DNA from: Diplonema papillatum
Lineage: Eukaryota > Euglenozoa > Diplonemea > Diplonemida > Diplonemidae
Direction of reading: 5' to 3'
Length of the DNA: 64,000 nucleotides
NCBI GenBank assembly: GCA_030068145.1
Contig: JAPJBO010000359.1
Coordinates: forward strand, 124,001-188,000
Shown here: one piece after another, positions 1 through 8,410 of the stretch
How positions within the stretch are numbered: position 1 is the stretch's first letter
Layout of the letters: each line of letters begins with the position of its first letter
The notes under the pieces: model-generated
Database searches by the model: none
The model's input: the letters and a program-made list of their open reading frames with translations, nothing else
Told to the model about the DNA's origin: nothing
Made by a program: the position numbers and the translations under genes

Positions 1-187
1 CACTTCTGTCACGCGTTGCAGCGCGATCGTGAAAACACCATTGACAACAGTCAATGACTGGCACTCTTCAAACAAGGAAAGCGCTGCTTCAGCACCGGAC
101 TCGACTGGATACTCATGGTAGCTTTCTGCCACAACACCGATGGGGCGCAGGCATTTCGCTACGGCATTTGTATTCGTATACCCCGGT
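1..187 (-). pseudogene. 5' part of unidentified transposon ORF, second copy
   Basis: This is the N-terminal part of the reading frame described at 4972-5769, in the duplicated copy. The frame runs off the window start. No ATG precedes it and an in-frame stop lies upstream, as in the other copy. It could be an internal exon or a decayed gene. No function is assigned. Confidence 0.5.
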
Positions 188-491
188 CAACACACCAAAG
201 GCCTCTTTCGCGGGCAAGCCAGTACTGGTATGTTGCAAAGGCGATATGGTGCCCTAGCCTTTCTGACGTAGTTGCCGCAGGATGGCCACAAGACGGATTG
301 TACAGCGCAACTTGAGCTGTGCGTCCTCTGGATGTAGCCCGGAACTGAGATGCGCTTGAAGCCACTGTCTCCATCCCAATTTTTTTTATTATTTGACACT
401 GTTATTATTCGACACATCATGCCTCCCCATTTTTTTTTTATTATTCGACAAATCGAATAATAACACAGTGTTACTATTCCACCCCCCCCTT
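1..491. mobile_element. Right part of TA-flanked DNA transposon (copy 1)
   Basis: It is colinear with the right half of the element at 4675-6074, including the subterminal TTATTATTCGACA repeats and the terminal block with eight C followed by TT. The left end lies outside the window. Confidence 0.8.
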
Positions 492-607
492 TAATAGCTC
501 TATCGAGCCAACCCCACTTTTTTTGGGGGTCCGCGGGCGAAGCCCGGGGGCACTTTTTTATAGTGTCGTGTCGTAAAGGGTCTCCTTAGGAAGTTTTCCC
601 CACACCG

Positions 608-672
608 TGATGGCAGAGTGAACGGCGCACGCCTTCAGGGCGTGAAACCCCGGTTCGAACCCGGCCGAGGAC
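608..672 (+). other. tRNA-like head with Pol III box A and box B
   Basis: Box A-like TGGCAGAGTG lies at 611-620 and a perfect box B, GGTTCGAACCC, at 652-662. Between them is an anticodon-like arm (stem CACGC/GCGTG at 628-632 and 640-644, 7-nt loop CTTCAGG) with TCA in the anticodon position (635-637) and T before it. The sequence 3' of the T arm (CGAGGAC) has no complement at the expected 5' position, so a normal acceptor stem cannot form. I read it as a SINE promoter and not a working tRNA. Confidence 0.6.
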
Positions 673-824
673 ACTTCTCCGGGCGAAAATGATTTTTCGG
701 GGTTTGTTGGTTTTCGGGTCTAATGTGCCCGAAACTTGCGTTTTTTGCAGAGTTTCTCAATATCTCGCGGTTTTGGGACACCTTGGGTAGTTTGAGTCAG
801 CCTACCAGAACGTAGCATCGCCCA

Positions 825-1390
825 TTTGCCTCACCAGAACTTTGCTTCGCCCGAACTTTGCTTTGCTTCGCCTGAACTTTGCTTTCACCAGAACTTAGCT
901 TCATGCTTTGCTTGTTGCTTCGCCAGAACTTAGCATCGCCCGAACTTTGCTTTGCTTCGCCCGAACTTTGCCTTCACCAGAACCGGAACCTAGCTCACCA
1001 GAACTTAGCTTTGCTTCACCCGAACTATGCTTTGCTTCGCCCGAACTTTGCTTTCACCAGAACTTAGCCTCATGCTTTGCTTTGCCCGAAGTTTGCTTCA
1101 CCAGAACTTAGCATCGCCCGAACTTTGCTTTGCTTCGATCAGAACTTAGCATCGCCCGACCTATTCTTTGCTTCGCCCGAACTTTGCTTCATCAGAACTT
1201 AGCATCGCTCGAACTTTGCTTTGCTTCAAACGAACTTTGCTTTCAAGAATTAGCCTCACCAGAACTTTGCTCGACCGAACTATGCTTTGCTTTGCCCGAA
1301 CTTCGCTCCAGAACTTAGCATCGCCCGAACTTTGCTTAGCTTCACCAGAACTTCGCTTCACCAGAACTTTAGCTTCGCCCGAACGGAAAT
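825..1390 (+). repeat. Degenerate minisatellite (SINE tail)
   Basis: About 25 imperfect units alternate TTTGCTTCGCCCGAAC and TTCACCAGAACTTAGCATC. The duplicated copy at 6408-6866 has fewer units, so unit number has changed since the duplication. Confidence 0.85.
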
Positions 1391-1484
1391 GTGGCAAACA
1401 CACGAAGATCATTAAAAGTTGGTTCGTTTTCTACTTACCCTTTTACGCAGCGGCACTGAGACTGGAGCTAATCGCAGCACGAGA

Positions 1485-4181
1485 TTAGCGTATGAAAGTC
1501 GTCGAAGCATTCTGACTTAGCAACACCTCCGAATTCCAGCTGCCGGTCACTGGACGCAGTGTTTGAAAGATCCCTCGGGTGTCGAGAATATAGAGACCGA
1601 AAACGTCGACCAGCACGGGGCCTTGAGATGCGACAAGTGCGAACGTGACTGCTTCGAACTGAGCGAACGCGAAAGCGCAGAACGCCGGGATGTAGACAGA
1701 AGTCTGCAATTCGATAGTTCGGAGCTGTACACAGGTTTCGTTCGCGGCAGAACGGAACGTAATCTGCAACTCCACCGCACCCCGGATCCGACCGAAGTAC
1801 ATGTTCATAAGAAACTCGGGTACAACGTATTCTACGGTATCCCCAGCTACCAGCCAAGAACCGGCGTAGTTGTTCTGTGAAATGATGTACATCTTCAGCG
1901 TCGACGTAAAGGAAGGCCCAGCGAGATAGTCGAAGGCAAAGCCGGTACCGTTTTTAACATACACTTCTACCCGCTTAAGCTCACTTGACTCCCACGGGCA
2001 CCTCTCGTAGAAGATTGTTTGCTCAGACCCCCCGAAGTCGCTCTTGTCAGGTCCCCGGCAGGTGACGCCATCTATGGAGATTAAAGTGAAGTGGACGGTG
2101 AAGGAAGTGTTTATGTTTACGGTCGGACAACGGATCCCAACAACATAGAGATCTACATCTGGAGAGTACGTTTCAGGGGTGAGAACGGGTGCGGCAGTGG
2201 CCGGAACGTCGGTGAGTGGCGCTGGAGTATCCACTTCCAATGTCGCAGGGGGGCTGGTTGAAGGGGATCCGGTACTGGGATCAGAGGTGGGAGAGCGGGT
2301 CGGAGGCGTCCCAAGGCACATAGACGTGACTTCAACACTAATTTGCGGGTCCGTGACCGGTTGGTACCCAGCGTCGTACACCCCTGTCACTTTCCATCGC
2401 ATCTCGGTCACACGTCCGTTAAGCCCCGCACTGAGGTACGCATCCCACAGCGGGAATCGGACAACCCACGAGACGTTTACCGGCACTGGCTCGGTCTGCA
2501 GCATTCGATCCGCCACCCCGACATCCCCGGACTCTGTTTCGATCTCCAACTCAGTGCCAAAAAAGTTGTTGCCTGCCTTGGTCGAAGTCGCGATCCCTCG
2601 CACTTCCAAGTACCCGGTTGCAACATCGGGATCCATGAACCATGCCTTCCCTGACTTCAGGGACATGTTGAACGGGAAGTCGGAGAAACTAAGATGCAGG
2701 CCAGCACCAGCCCCAGAGGAGAGGATCCAGTCAGGCGATACGCCGGCAGCGTCGCTGTAGGGGCACTGCCAGCTCGTTTCTTCCGGAGCGTAGAAACTCA
2801 CGGTCCCGACGTGAATAGACTGCGGGTACGTGCCCACCGACGGCTCGAGCGAAATCCCGTTAATCCGGAACTCGCCGGCGAGTTGGTCAGCAAGGACCTG
2901 GAGCGGGATCTGGTACGGCCGCCACTCGGTGATGCCTTGCCCGGTTATGTTGAGCTTGACTGTCAGCGTCTCGCTGCCGCCGTAGACGGTGACAGTCCAA
3001 AGCCTGCCTAGCTCGGAATCGGAAGTCGGGCTCGCCCACATCTCGAGCACGGTGCCGCACGCCAGGTTCCGGGTATCCACGGGGCCGAGCTCCTGAAAGA
3101 ATCCGACCACTTGGCCTTGTTGTGCGACTTCCACATGGGCGACGTACTGCGGCGGAAAGTTCGCGTCACCGCCGTTGTAAACTACCAGGACCCCGTACGG
3201 CACCCAAGGTGTCTTGGACTTCCCTTTGAACGCAGGGAAAGGGTTCCGCCGCGTCCCACCCCCGGGCTTGCTGAACAGCAGGGTGCCCACGTACACGGCG
3301 GCGATCGGCTGGCCGCCGTAGGCGGCCTCGACCGTCGAGAAGCGGTTGCCCGGGAGGGAGGGGAGCCGGAAGATCCACCGGTAGCCGTTCTCGACTTTTT
3401 CCGACCCCGACCGGGGGAAGAACGGGACCCCGTCCACGGCCAGCGTCGCGTTGACCCCGGCGGCGTCGTTGGCCACATCCACCGCAACCACAGCGGTGGC
3501 GCTATCGCTGGTGAGGTCGAAAGCGAAGTTCGTGGACCTCACGACCACGGTGCCGTTGGGCTGAACCGAGCTGGAAAACTCGTCCCATGCGTCGTTGAAA
3601 GTCGAGGGCCCGGACGGGTAGATTGTCGTCCACGTCGTTCGGTGTGGACAGTACATTACCAGATCGCGAACAAAAACCGTTTCGCTGCTGCCTGCCCTTG
3701 GCTCGAAGCCCACGCCCTCGAACTTCGTGATGTCCACCCCTGCCTCGACGAGATCCGAAAGGGCGAAGAAATACGGCAGGTCGCTCGCACCGGATCCCGA
3801 AAGGCTGAAAGCCACGCTTTCGCCGCCGGAGTGCAGGAACAAGACAGACCAGAGGCCGTAACGCGCGGGGCCCGCGTTCAGGCTTGGAGTGAAGTCGAAC
3901 TGGAACCAAGCCTCGCACCTGAACTCGGGGCAGGTTTGGTCGGTGAGATCCCACGGGCCGTCGACGAGCTCGAACGTGTAGCGAGGCGTCCAGTGATAAA
4001 GAACCACCGACGGAATCCCGGTGGCGGGGTCGGCCGCTACCTCTGGGTCGCTCTTCACCGCGCCCTTCCAGAACTGGAAATCCGGATTGAGCACATCCCG
4101 AAACACCACCTTCGGTGTCCCCACCGGCCCCGTCCTCGGACCGGTAGCCGCCGCCGCCGCCGCCACGCACGCCAGCAGCAT
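1485..4181 (-). CDS. Secreted modular protein with repeated beta-rich domains
   Basis: This is a single uninterrupted frame of 898 codons from the ATG at 4181. The frame is open further upstream, but this ATG is followed by a hydrophobic Ala-rich stretch (MLLACVAAAAAATG) that fits a secretion signal. The ectodomain looks like four related modules of about 150-200 residues ending in similar motifs: GVGFEP...VFVRDLVMYCP, YVGTLLFSKP, GISLEP...VGTVSFYAP and ISVEVTSMCLG. A Thr/Pro/Ser linker of about 60 residues (roughly 640-700) follows, then a C-terminal domain of about 190 residues. Paired Cys and several NxS/T sites fit an extracellular or cell-wall location. I do not recognise the family; a carbohydrate-binding beta-sandwich is only a guess. 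High GC and the absence of frame breaks over 2.7 kb argue that it is a real gene. Confidence 0.8.
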   Translation of the reverse strand: MLLACVAAAAAATGPRTGPVGTPKVVFRDVLNPDFQFWKGAVKSDPEVAADPATGIPSVVLYHWTPRYTFELVDGPWDLTDQTCPEFRCEAWFQFDFTPSLNAGPARYGLWSVLFLHSGGESVAFSLSGSGASDLPYFFALSDLVEAGVDITKFEGVGFEPRAGSSETVFVRDLVMYCPHRTTWTTIYPSGPSTFNDAWDEFSSSVQPNGTVVVRSTNFAFDLTSDSATAVVAVDVANDAAGVNATLAVDGVPFFPRSGSEKVENGYRWIFRLPSLPGNRFSTVEAAYGGQPIAAVYVGTLLFSKPGGGTRRNPFPAFKGKSKTPWVPYGVLVVYNGGDANFPPQYVAHVEVAQQGQVVGFFQELGPVDTRNLACGTVLEMWASPTSDSELGRLWTVTVYGGSETLTVKLNITGQGITEWRPYQIPLQVLADQLAGEFRINGISLEPSVGTYPQSIHVGTVSFYAPEETSWQCPYSDAAGVSPDWILSSGAGAGLHLSFSDFPFNMSLKSGKAWFMDPDVATGYLEVRGIATSTKAGNNFFGTELEIETESGDVGVADRMLQTEPVPVNVSWVVRFPLWDAYLSAGLNGRVTEMRWKVTGVYDAGYQPVTDPQISVEVTSMCLGTPPTRSPTSDPSTGSPSTSPPATLEVDTPAPLTDVPATAAPVLTPETYSPDVDLYVVGIRCPTVNINTSFTVHFTLISIDGVTCRGPDKSDFGGSEQTIFYERCPWESSELKRVEVYVKNGTGFAFDYLAGPSFTSTLKMYIISQNNYAGSWLVAGDTVEYVVPEFLMNMYFGRIRGAVELQITFRSAANETCVQLRTIELQTSVYIPAFCAFAFAQFEAVTFALVASQGPVLVDVFGLYILDTRGIFQTLRPVTGSWNSEVLLSQNASTTFIR

Positions 4182-4674
4182 ACACACGGGTTCCTTTGTA
4201 GGACTACTGTGCTCTGCTGACAATCTCGGAGGAATTCTTCAACCGTGTGGCGTGTTGCAAGCCGTTCTTGTTCTGTACTTTTGTATAAGCACCTGCTTTG
4301 TAGGAAATACTTGAGGAGGCTGCCAGCTGCAAAAGATCAAAGGGGGTCAATGTGCTGTAGCCCACACGAAACACAGGCAAATCTGGGTTCAGTGGCGGGC
4401 GTAACTGTTTAACAACAGAAATGCCGAAGCAACTCGACAGGTCGGGCGCGGTGAGCTGTGTGAGCCCCTTTCACCGTTTTCTTTCGTTCCTGGTCAGAGG
4501 GGGCGTCAAATCTTAGTTCAATGTTTTGGGCAGACTGCTGCCTGACGGGAGGTTCCAGGTCGTCATCGTCAGCGTCGTTGTCGTCGTCGTCGGGTTTGGA
4601 TATAAGCGAAACGAACTGCTAAGTTTCATGTAGTACGCTGCCAACTACTATTTTCCGAGACTAGAGGTATGCTA
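4182..4674. other. Region upstream of the secreted-protein gene
   Basis: No gene is seen. It holds a copy of dispersed repeat family J (4262-4432) and, at 4624-4652, a short repeat (GTTTCATGTAGTACGCTGCC) shared with 15949-15978 and, diverged, with about 35715-35745. Confidence 0.6.
4262..4432 (+). repeat. Dispersed repeat family J, copy 1
   Basis: It starts TTTGTATAAGCACCTGC, continues through AGATCAAAGGGGGTCAATG and GTGCTGTAGCCCACACGAAA, and ends near GGCGGGCGTAA. Similar copies lie at 17848-18050 (+) and 48180-48392 (-), with a partial copy at 6950-7050 (-). No termini or target duplications were resolved. Confidence 0.75.
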
Positions 4675-6074
4675 AAGGGGGGGGTCGAATAATAACATTT
4701 ATTTGACAGCTGGCTGTCAATTTTCTTTTTATTATTTGACCCTGTTATTATTTGACACACGGCAGTCTGGATGCAGTTCAGAGCGAAACGTTGTCGCCTT
4801 TCCAGTGTGGGCACACTTTGGTGTGAGGAATCCAGGTTCTCTGTTGTCCAGCGGTGAATTTGCATAGTGCAACACAACTGTACTTCCTGCTCGAGCTGTG
4901 GAACTGCGATTGTGGCACGTTGACCTCTTCCTCAGGATCCTCTCGCCTCCAGCTCCGGCGCTCACGTCAGCCTATGACTGGGCATCTTGTGAAGGCTGTG
5001 GTGCTTGGCACGGCGCCGAGCCAGAGCCGTCACATTGGCTGATGTGTTCGTCAAGGAAGGAGGTAACGACATAGAGGTTGCACCTTGGACAGCAGTTCAG
5101 TTCAGAAACGGGTTTCGGAGCTGCGGTAGAGCACACGTTCATCCCCGTAGTTGAGTGCTTGCCTATCTGTGGTGTCCACACGTAGTCTGGCAACTTACGG
5201 AGTTTGACATCATTTTTTGCCGAACTCCCCGGGCACCCAAGGAAGTAGCCCAGTTTCTTGAAGCTAACATGCACATTAATCTTGTCGAGGGTTTTCGCAG
5301 TTGCCTGGGCCACCCACTCCGTCATTTTAACTCTTCGAGTGGCACTGTTCATCTTGGCCATTGCTTTGTCGAAGAAGTACTTCGATGAACAGACATCGTA
5401 GTAGTGTTTGAGGACGAAGAATACGTCCAGGTCAATACTGGACGTCTTGAGTGCAGCCAGATGGAATGATGAAACGGAAATTCCACGGTCCCGGCATAAG
5501 ACTGTGCAGCAGCTTCGGTGACGTGAGGAGTAGCTGTCAACTATACAAAGAGCAGTGCTGCAAAGCGCTTTCAACACGAAGTACACTTCTGTCACGCGTT
5601 GCAGCGCGATCGTGAAAACACCATTGACAACAGTCAATGACTGGCACTCTTCAAACAAGGAAAGCGCTGCTTCAGCACCGGACTCGAGTGGATACTCATG
5701 GTAGCTTTCTGCCACAACACCGATGGGGCGCAGGCATTTCGCTACGGCATTTGTATTCGTATACCCCGGTCATCACACCAAAGGCCTCTTTCGCGGGCAA
5801 GCCAGTACTGGTATGTTGCAAAGGCGATATGGTGCCCTAGCCTTTCTGACGTAGTTGCCGCAGGATGGCCACAAGACGGATTGTACAGCGCAACTTGAGC
5901 TGTGCGTCCTCTGGATGTAGCCCGGAACTGAGATGCGCTTGAAGCCACTGTCTCCATCCCAATTTTTTTTATTATTTGACACTGTTATTATTCGACACAT
6001 CATGCCTCCCCATTTTTTTTTTATTATTCGACAAATCGAATAATAACACAGTGTTACTATTCCACCCCCCCCTT
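4675..6074. mobile_element. 1.4-kb DNA transposon with 23-bp TIRs and TA target duplication
   Basis: The left end AAGGGGGGGGTCGAATAATA (from 4675) is mirrored at the right end (to 6074) with two mismatches in 23 bp. TA flanks both sides (4673-4674 and 6075-6076). Subterminal copies of TTATTATTYGACA occur inside both ends (about 4725-4758 and 5968-6050). TA duplication and size fit the Tc1/mariner-like superfamilies, but no DDE motif was found in the single ORF, so classification rests on the ends. It may be non-autonomous. Confidence 0.75.
4972..5769 (-). CDS. Unidentified ORF inside the TA-flanked transposon
   Basis: The open frame has about 265 codons between stops and no ATG near its 5' end, so the start is unknown; it may be an exon or a decayed gene. 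It lies wholly between the terminal repeats. The C-terminal part has a Cys/His cluster, CCPRCNLYVVTSFLDEHISQ followed by C, which could bind zinc (C-x2-C...H-x3-C). The N-terminal part is Cys/Ser-rich with no recognisable catalytic triad. I cannot match it to a transposase family. Confidence 0.4.
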   Translation of the reverse strand, partial: PGYTNTNAVAKCLRPIGVVAESYHEYPLESGAEAALSLFEECQSLTVVNGVFTIALQRVTEVYFVLKALCSTALCIVDSYSSRHRSCCTVLCRDRGISVSSFHLAALKTSSIDLDVFFVLKHYYDVCSSKYFFDKAMAKMNSATRRVKMTEWVAQATAKTLDKINVHVSFKKLGYFLGCPGSSAKNDVKLRKLPDYVWTPQIGKHSTTGMNVCSTAAPKPVSELNCCPRCNLYVVTSFLDEHISQCDGSGSAPCQAPQPSQDAQS

Positions 6075-6901
6075 TAATAGCTCTATCGAGCCAACCCCAC
6101 TTTTTTTGGGGGTCCGCGGGCGAAGCCCGGGGGCACTTTTTTATAGTGTCGTGTCGTAAAGGGTCTCCTTAGGAAGTTTTCCCCACACCGTGATGGCAGA
6201 GTGAACGGCGCACGCCTTCAGGGCGTGAAACCCCGGTTCGAACCCGGCCGAGGACACTTCTCCGGGCGAAAATGATTTTTCGGGGTCTGTTGGTTTTCGG
6301 GTCTAATGTGCCCGAAACTTGCGTTTTTTGCAGAGTTTCTCAATATCTCGCGGTTTTGGGACACCTTGGGTAGTTTGAGTCAGCCTACCAGAACGTAGCA
6401 TCGCCCATTTGCCTCACCAGAACTTTGCTTCGCCCGAACTTTGCTTTGCTTCGCCTGAACTTTGCTTTCACCAGAACTTAGCTTCATGCTTTGCTTTTTG
6501 CTTCACCAGAACTTAGCATCGCCCGAACTTTGCTTTTCGCCCGAACTTTGCTTCATCAGGACTTAGCATCGCCCGAACTATGCTTTGCTTCGCCTGAACT
6601 TTGCTTCGCCAGAACTTAGCATCGCCCGAACTTTGCTTTGCTTCGCCCGAACTTTGCCTTCACCAGAACCGGAACCTAGCTCACCAGAACTTAGCTTTGC
6701 TTCACCCGAACTATGCTTTGCTTCGCCCGAACTTTGCTTTCACCAGAACTTAGCCTCATGCTTTGCTTTGCCCGAAGTTTGCTTCACCAGAACTTAGCAT
6801 CGCCCGAACTTTGCTTAGCTTCACCAAAACTTCGCTTCACCAGAACTTTAGCTTCGCCCGAACGGAAATGTGGCAAACACACGAAGATCATTAAAAGTTG
6901 G
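5584..6901 (+). repeat. Direct segmental duplication, copy 2
   Basis: Second copy of the block at 1-1422. Right of the shared end, copy 2 runs into dispersed repeat J and an 11-bp satellite, whereas copy 1 runs into the secreted-protein gene. Confidence 0.95.
6188..6901 (+). mobile_element. tRNA-headed SINE-like repeat, copy 2
   Basis: The head is at 6191-6255 with box B at 6235-6245 and TCA in the anticodon-like position at 6218-6220. The body and shorter minisatellite tail follow. It lies within the segmental duplication, so it is not an independent insertion relative to copy 1. Confidence 0.7.
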
Positions 6902-6949
6902 TAAATTTCCCTTATATCCCGCCCCTAACAAATATGTGCCCTTATATCC

Positions 6950-7050
6950 CGGTTCAAAAATACTCGAGGGACTGCCTTGTGCTTATAGAGGGGGAGAAAC
7001 AATACAACTACAAAATGGGTCTTTTTTGTTGAACGCTTACGCACCAAATT
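6950..7050 (-). repeat. Dispersed repeat family J, partial copy
   Basis: ACTCGAGGGACTGCCTTGTG, a stretch rich in ACAATACAACTAC, and TTTTTTGTTGAACGCTTACG match the start of the minus-strand copy at 48165-48260. Confidence 0.65.
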
Positions 7051-7082
7051 TGTCTTGGACCCAAGATACTGGGGCCAAAAAA

Positions 7083-7293
7083 CTCGAAAAAAAAATCGAA
7101 AAAAATTCGAAAAAAGTTCGAAAAAAATTCGAAAAAAGTTCGAAAAAAGTTCGAAAAAATTTCGAAAAAAGTTCGAAAAAAGTTCGAAAAAAGTTCGAAA
7201 AAATTTCGAAAAAAGTTCGAAAAAAGTTCGAAAAAAGTTCGAAAAAAGTTCCAAAAAAGTTCGAAAAAAGTTCGAAAAAAGTTCGAAAAAAGT
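7083..7293 (+). repeat. 11-bp tandem repeat (GTTCGAAAAAA)n
   Basis: About 19 units of GTTCGAAAAAA vary only in A-run length and occasional T or C changes (TTTCG, TTCCA). Every unit carries TTCGAA. Long Lys/Phe/Ser frames on both strands are artefacts of the repeat. Confidence 0.95.
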
Positions 7294-7698
7294 TGGAGGG
7301 ATTTAGGAACACGAGGGAGGAACACTCTTTTTTCGCAGCGGGAGACAGAGTCGACAGACGCTGTAGCTTTCACATGCCAAGAAAGCGCTCGATGTGATGG
7401 GAGTGTGCTGCATGTAGACTTCTGTCCTCTCCTACCGGCTACCATCCGGTGAGTAGGCAGGCTCTGACTCGGGCCCTGATGCTGATTCAGATCCTGATGG
7501 ACTTGGACTTGGCTCTCGGCGCCCTCCACGGGTCGCACGACGATCGCGTCCTCCCGCCGGCACTTCCCGGCTACTTGCGTCCTCCACATCTCGGCGTGCC
7601 TGTCGGCGCAGGGTGACTGCAATCAAGGTCATTCCGAAGAGAGGAAGGGTGCTCGCAGTGGTGAGGGGCACAGAGCCGTCGTCATGGGGATGCAACTC

Positions 7699-7866
7699 AC
7701 GACGCACTTTGAGGTTGCACGGCGACTGATCCCCTACATTCAAGAAGCTAGATCTTCCGGGGGGAATAATAAACACAAACCACCCCAGTGAACGACATTT
7801 ACTCACAAAACTGCAGTTGTAATGACTTTTGTAGCCATCCAGGACCAGAATGCCGATAAAGAGGGC
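7699..7866 (-). pseudogene. DDE_1 (pogo/Tc1-like) transposase remnant
   Basis: A 56-residue stretch reads LVLDGYKSHYNCSFV...FIIPPGRSSFLNVGD...LKVRREL. It follows the DDE_1 pattern around the second catalytic Asp: a hydrophobic strand, DGxxSH, a 'PP..S..L...D' block, then 'LK..Y'. The expected PLD is NVGD. No start and no remaining transposase is found around it; the same frame continues as unrelated Arg/Pro-rich sequence. It is an isolated fossil. Confidence 0.6.
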
Positions 7867-8159
7867 CAGGCGGGGCCGGCGGGCGCGGTGTGTTGCGCCG
7901 TCGTCGTTGTGCGCGCAGCGCGGCTGCAGGCGAGACCGTGCTGGCGGGGGGGTGCGCCTCGGGGGCGACTTTGTCGTCCGCCTCCTCCGTCCGCAGCCGG
8001 AAGGTGTCCCAGCAAAGATGGCACGCGCCGCTTCCGGCCTGCGCGACCGTCGCTCTCGCCATGGCTGCGACCGCCACCACCGCAGCCGCGATCTCCGCCA
8101 CGACCTGTGGCTCTGCACGCCTGTTCGGCGTGGCGCAGTTGATGCATGTGGACATCCGG

Positions 8160-8410
8160 TGTTGGTCGCAGATCTCGAGGCCCGCTGGCCACTACACCAG
8201 GGCGAGGAAGGGACGTTCGTCCCGGTACCGCAACTGCGGCGAGCCTGGGAGGTCGTACGGTTCTGTCCGGATACCTCCCATGGGGCTCGGGCGTTGCGGT
8301 CCCTTTACCTGTTCCTCGTAGCTTGCGCGCTCAGCCGGAATCTCCACCATGAGGGACTGGACCGACCCGACCACCTCTTGTTCTCGTCGTGGCGATCCGT
8401 GCGGAGGCAT
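8160..8410 (-). pseudogene. Fragment of non-LTR retrotransposon ORF2 (family 2)
   Basis: The frame contains VGSVQSLMVEIPAERA and YRDERPFLALV, matching the post-RT region of the non-LTR element at 52424-59240 (VGPVQSLMAEILAERA, YWDERTFLALV) with a degenerate middle. It covers only about 80 codons and is an old decayed fragment. Note that 52849-52990 holds the same segment in the longer copy. Confidence 0.7.

Larger units (their letters stand above)
1..1422 (+). repeat. Direct segmental duplication, copy 1 (truncated by window start)
   Basis: Positions 1-1422 repeat at 5584-6901 with a constant offset of 5583 up to about 950. After that, the two copies differ in the number of units of a degenerate minisatellite. 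Both end at the same point (ATTAAAAGTTGG). The block holds the right part of a DNA transposon and a whole SINE-like repeat. The left boundary lies outside the window, so the true length is unknown. Identity over the first 950 bases is very high (a few substitutions, such as C/G at 112/5695), so the duplication is recent. Confidence 0.95.
605..1422 (+). mobile_element. tRNA-headed SINE-like repeat, copy 1
   Basis: A tRNA-like head (about 608-672) is followed by a conserved body of roughly 130 bp and a long tail of degenerate GCTTCGCCCGAACTTTGC / TTCACCAGAACTTAGCAT units. The same head and body recur at 6188-6901 (+) and, in diverged form, at 47385-47690 (-). This head-body-tail order in unrelated flanks is typical of tRNA-derived SINEs. 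The tail is a minisatellite rather than a poly(A). No coding capacity is supported; Leu/Phe/Ala-rich frames through the tail are artefacts. Confidence 0.7.

Noticed and set aside
608..672. Functional tRNA gene, possibly selenocysteine or UGA suppressor
   Set aside because: No pairing acceptor stem and no D-arm of normal form; the head is attached to a dispersed repeat body, so a SINE head is the better reading.
879..1488. Possible CRISPR-like array or repeat protein in the GCTTCGCCCGAAC tract
   Set aside because: Units are degenerate and contiguous, with no unique spacers of constant length and no cas genes; the host is eukaryotic.
3111..4220. Long plus-strand open frame (about 370 codons) opposite the secreted-protein gene
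   Set aside because: It is an Arg/His/Val-rich mirror of the GC-rich minus-strand gene; no domain, no start context, and the minus-strand frame has a signal peptide and repeated modules.
7008..7622. Phe-rich or Lys-rich repeat protein
   Set aside because: Open in several frames on both strands because the 11-bp unit lacks stops; no conserved coding signal.
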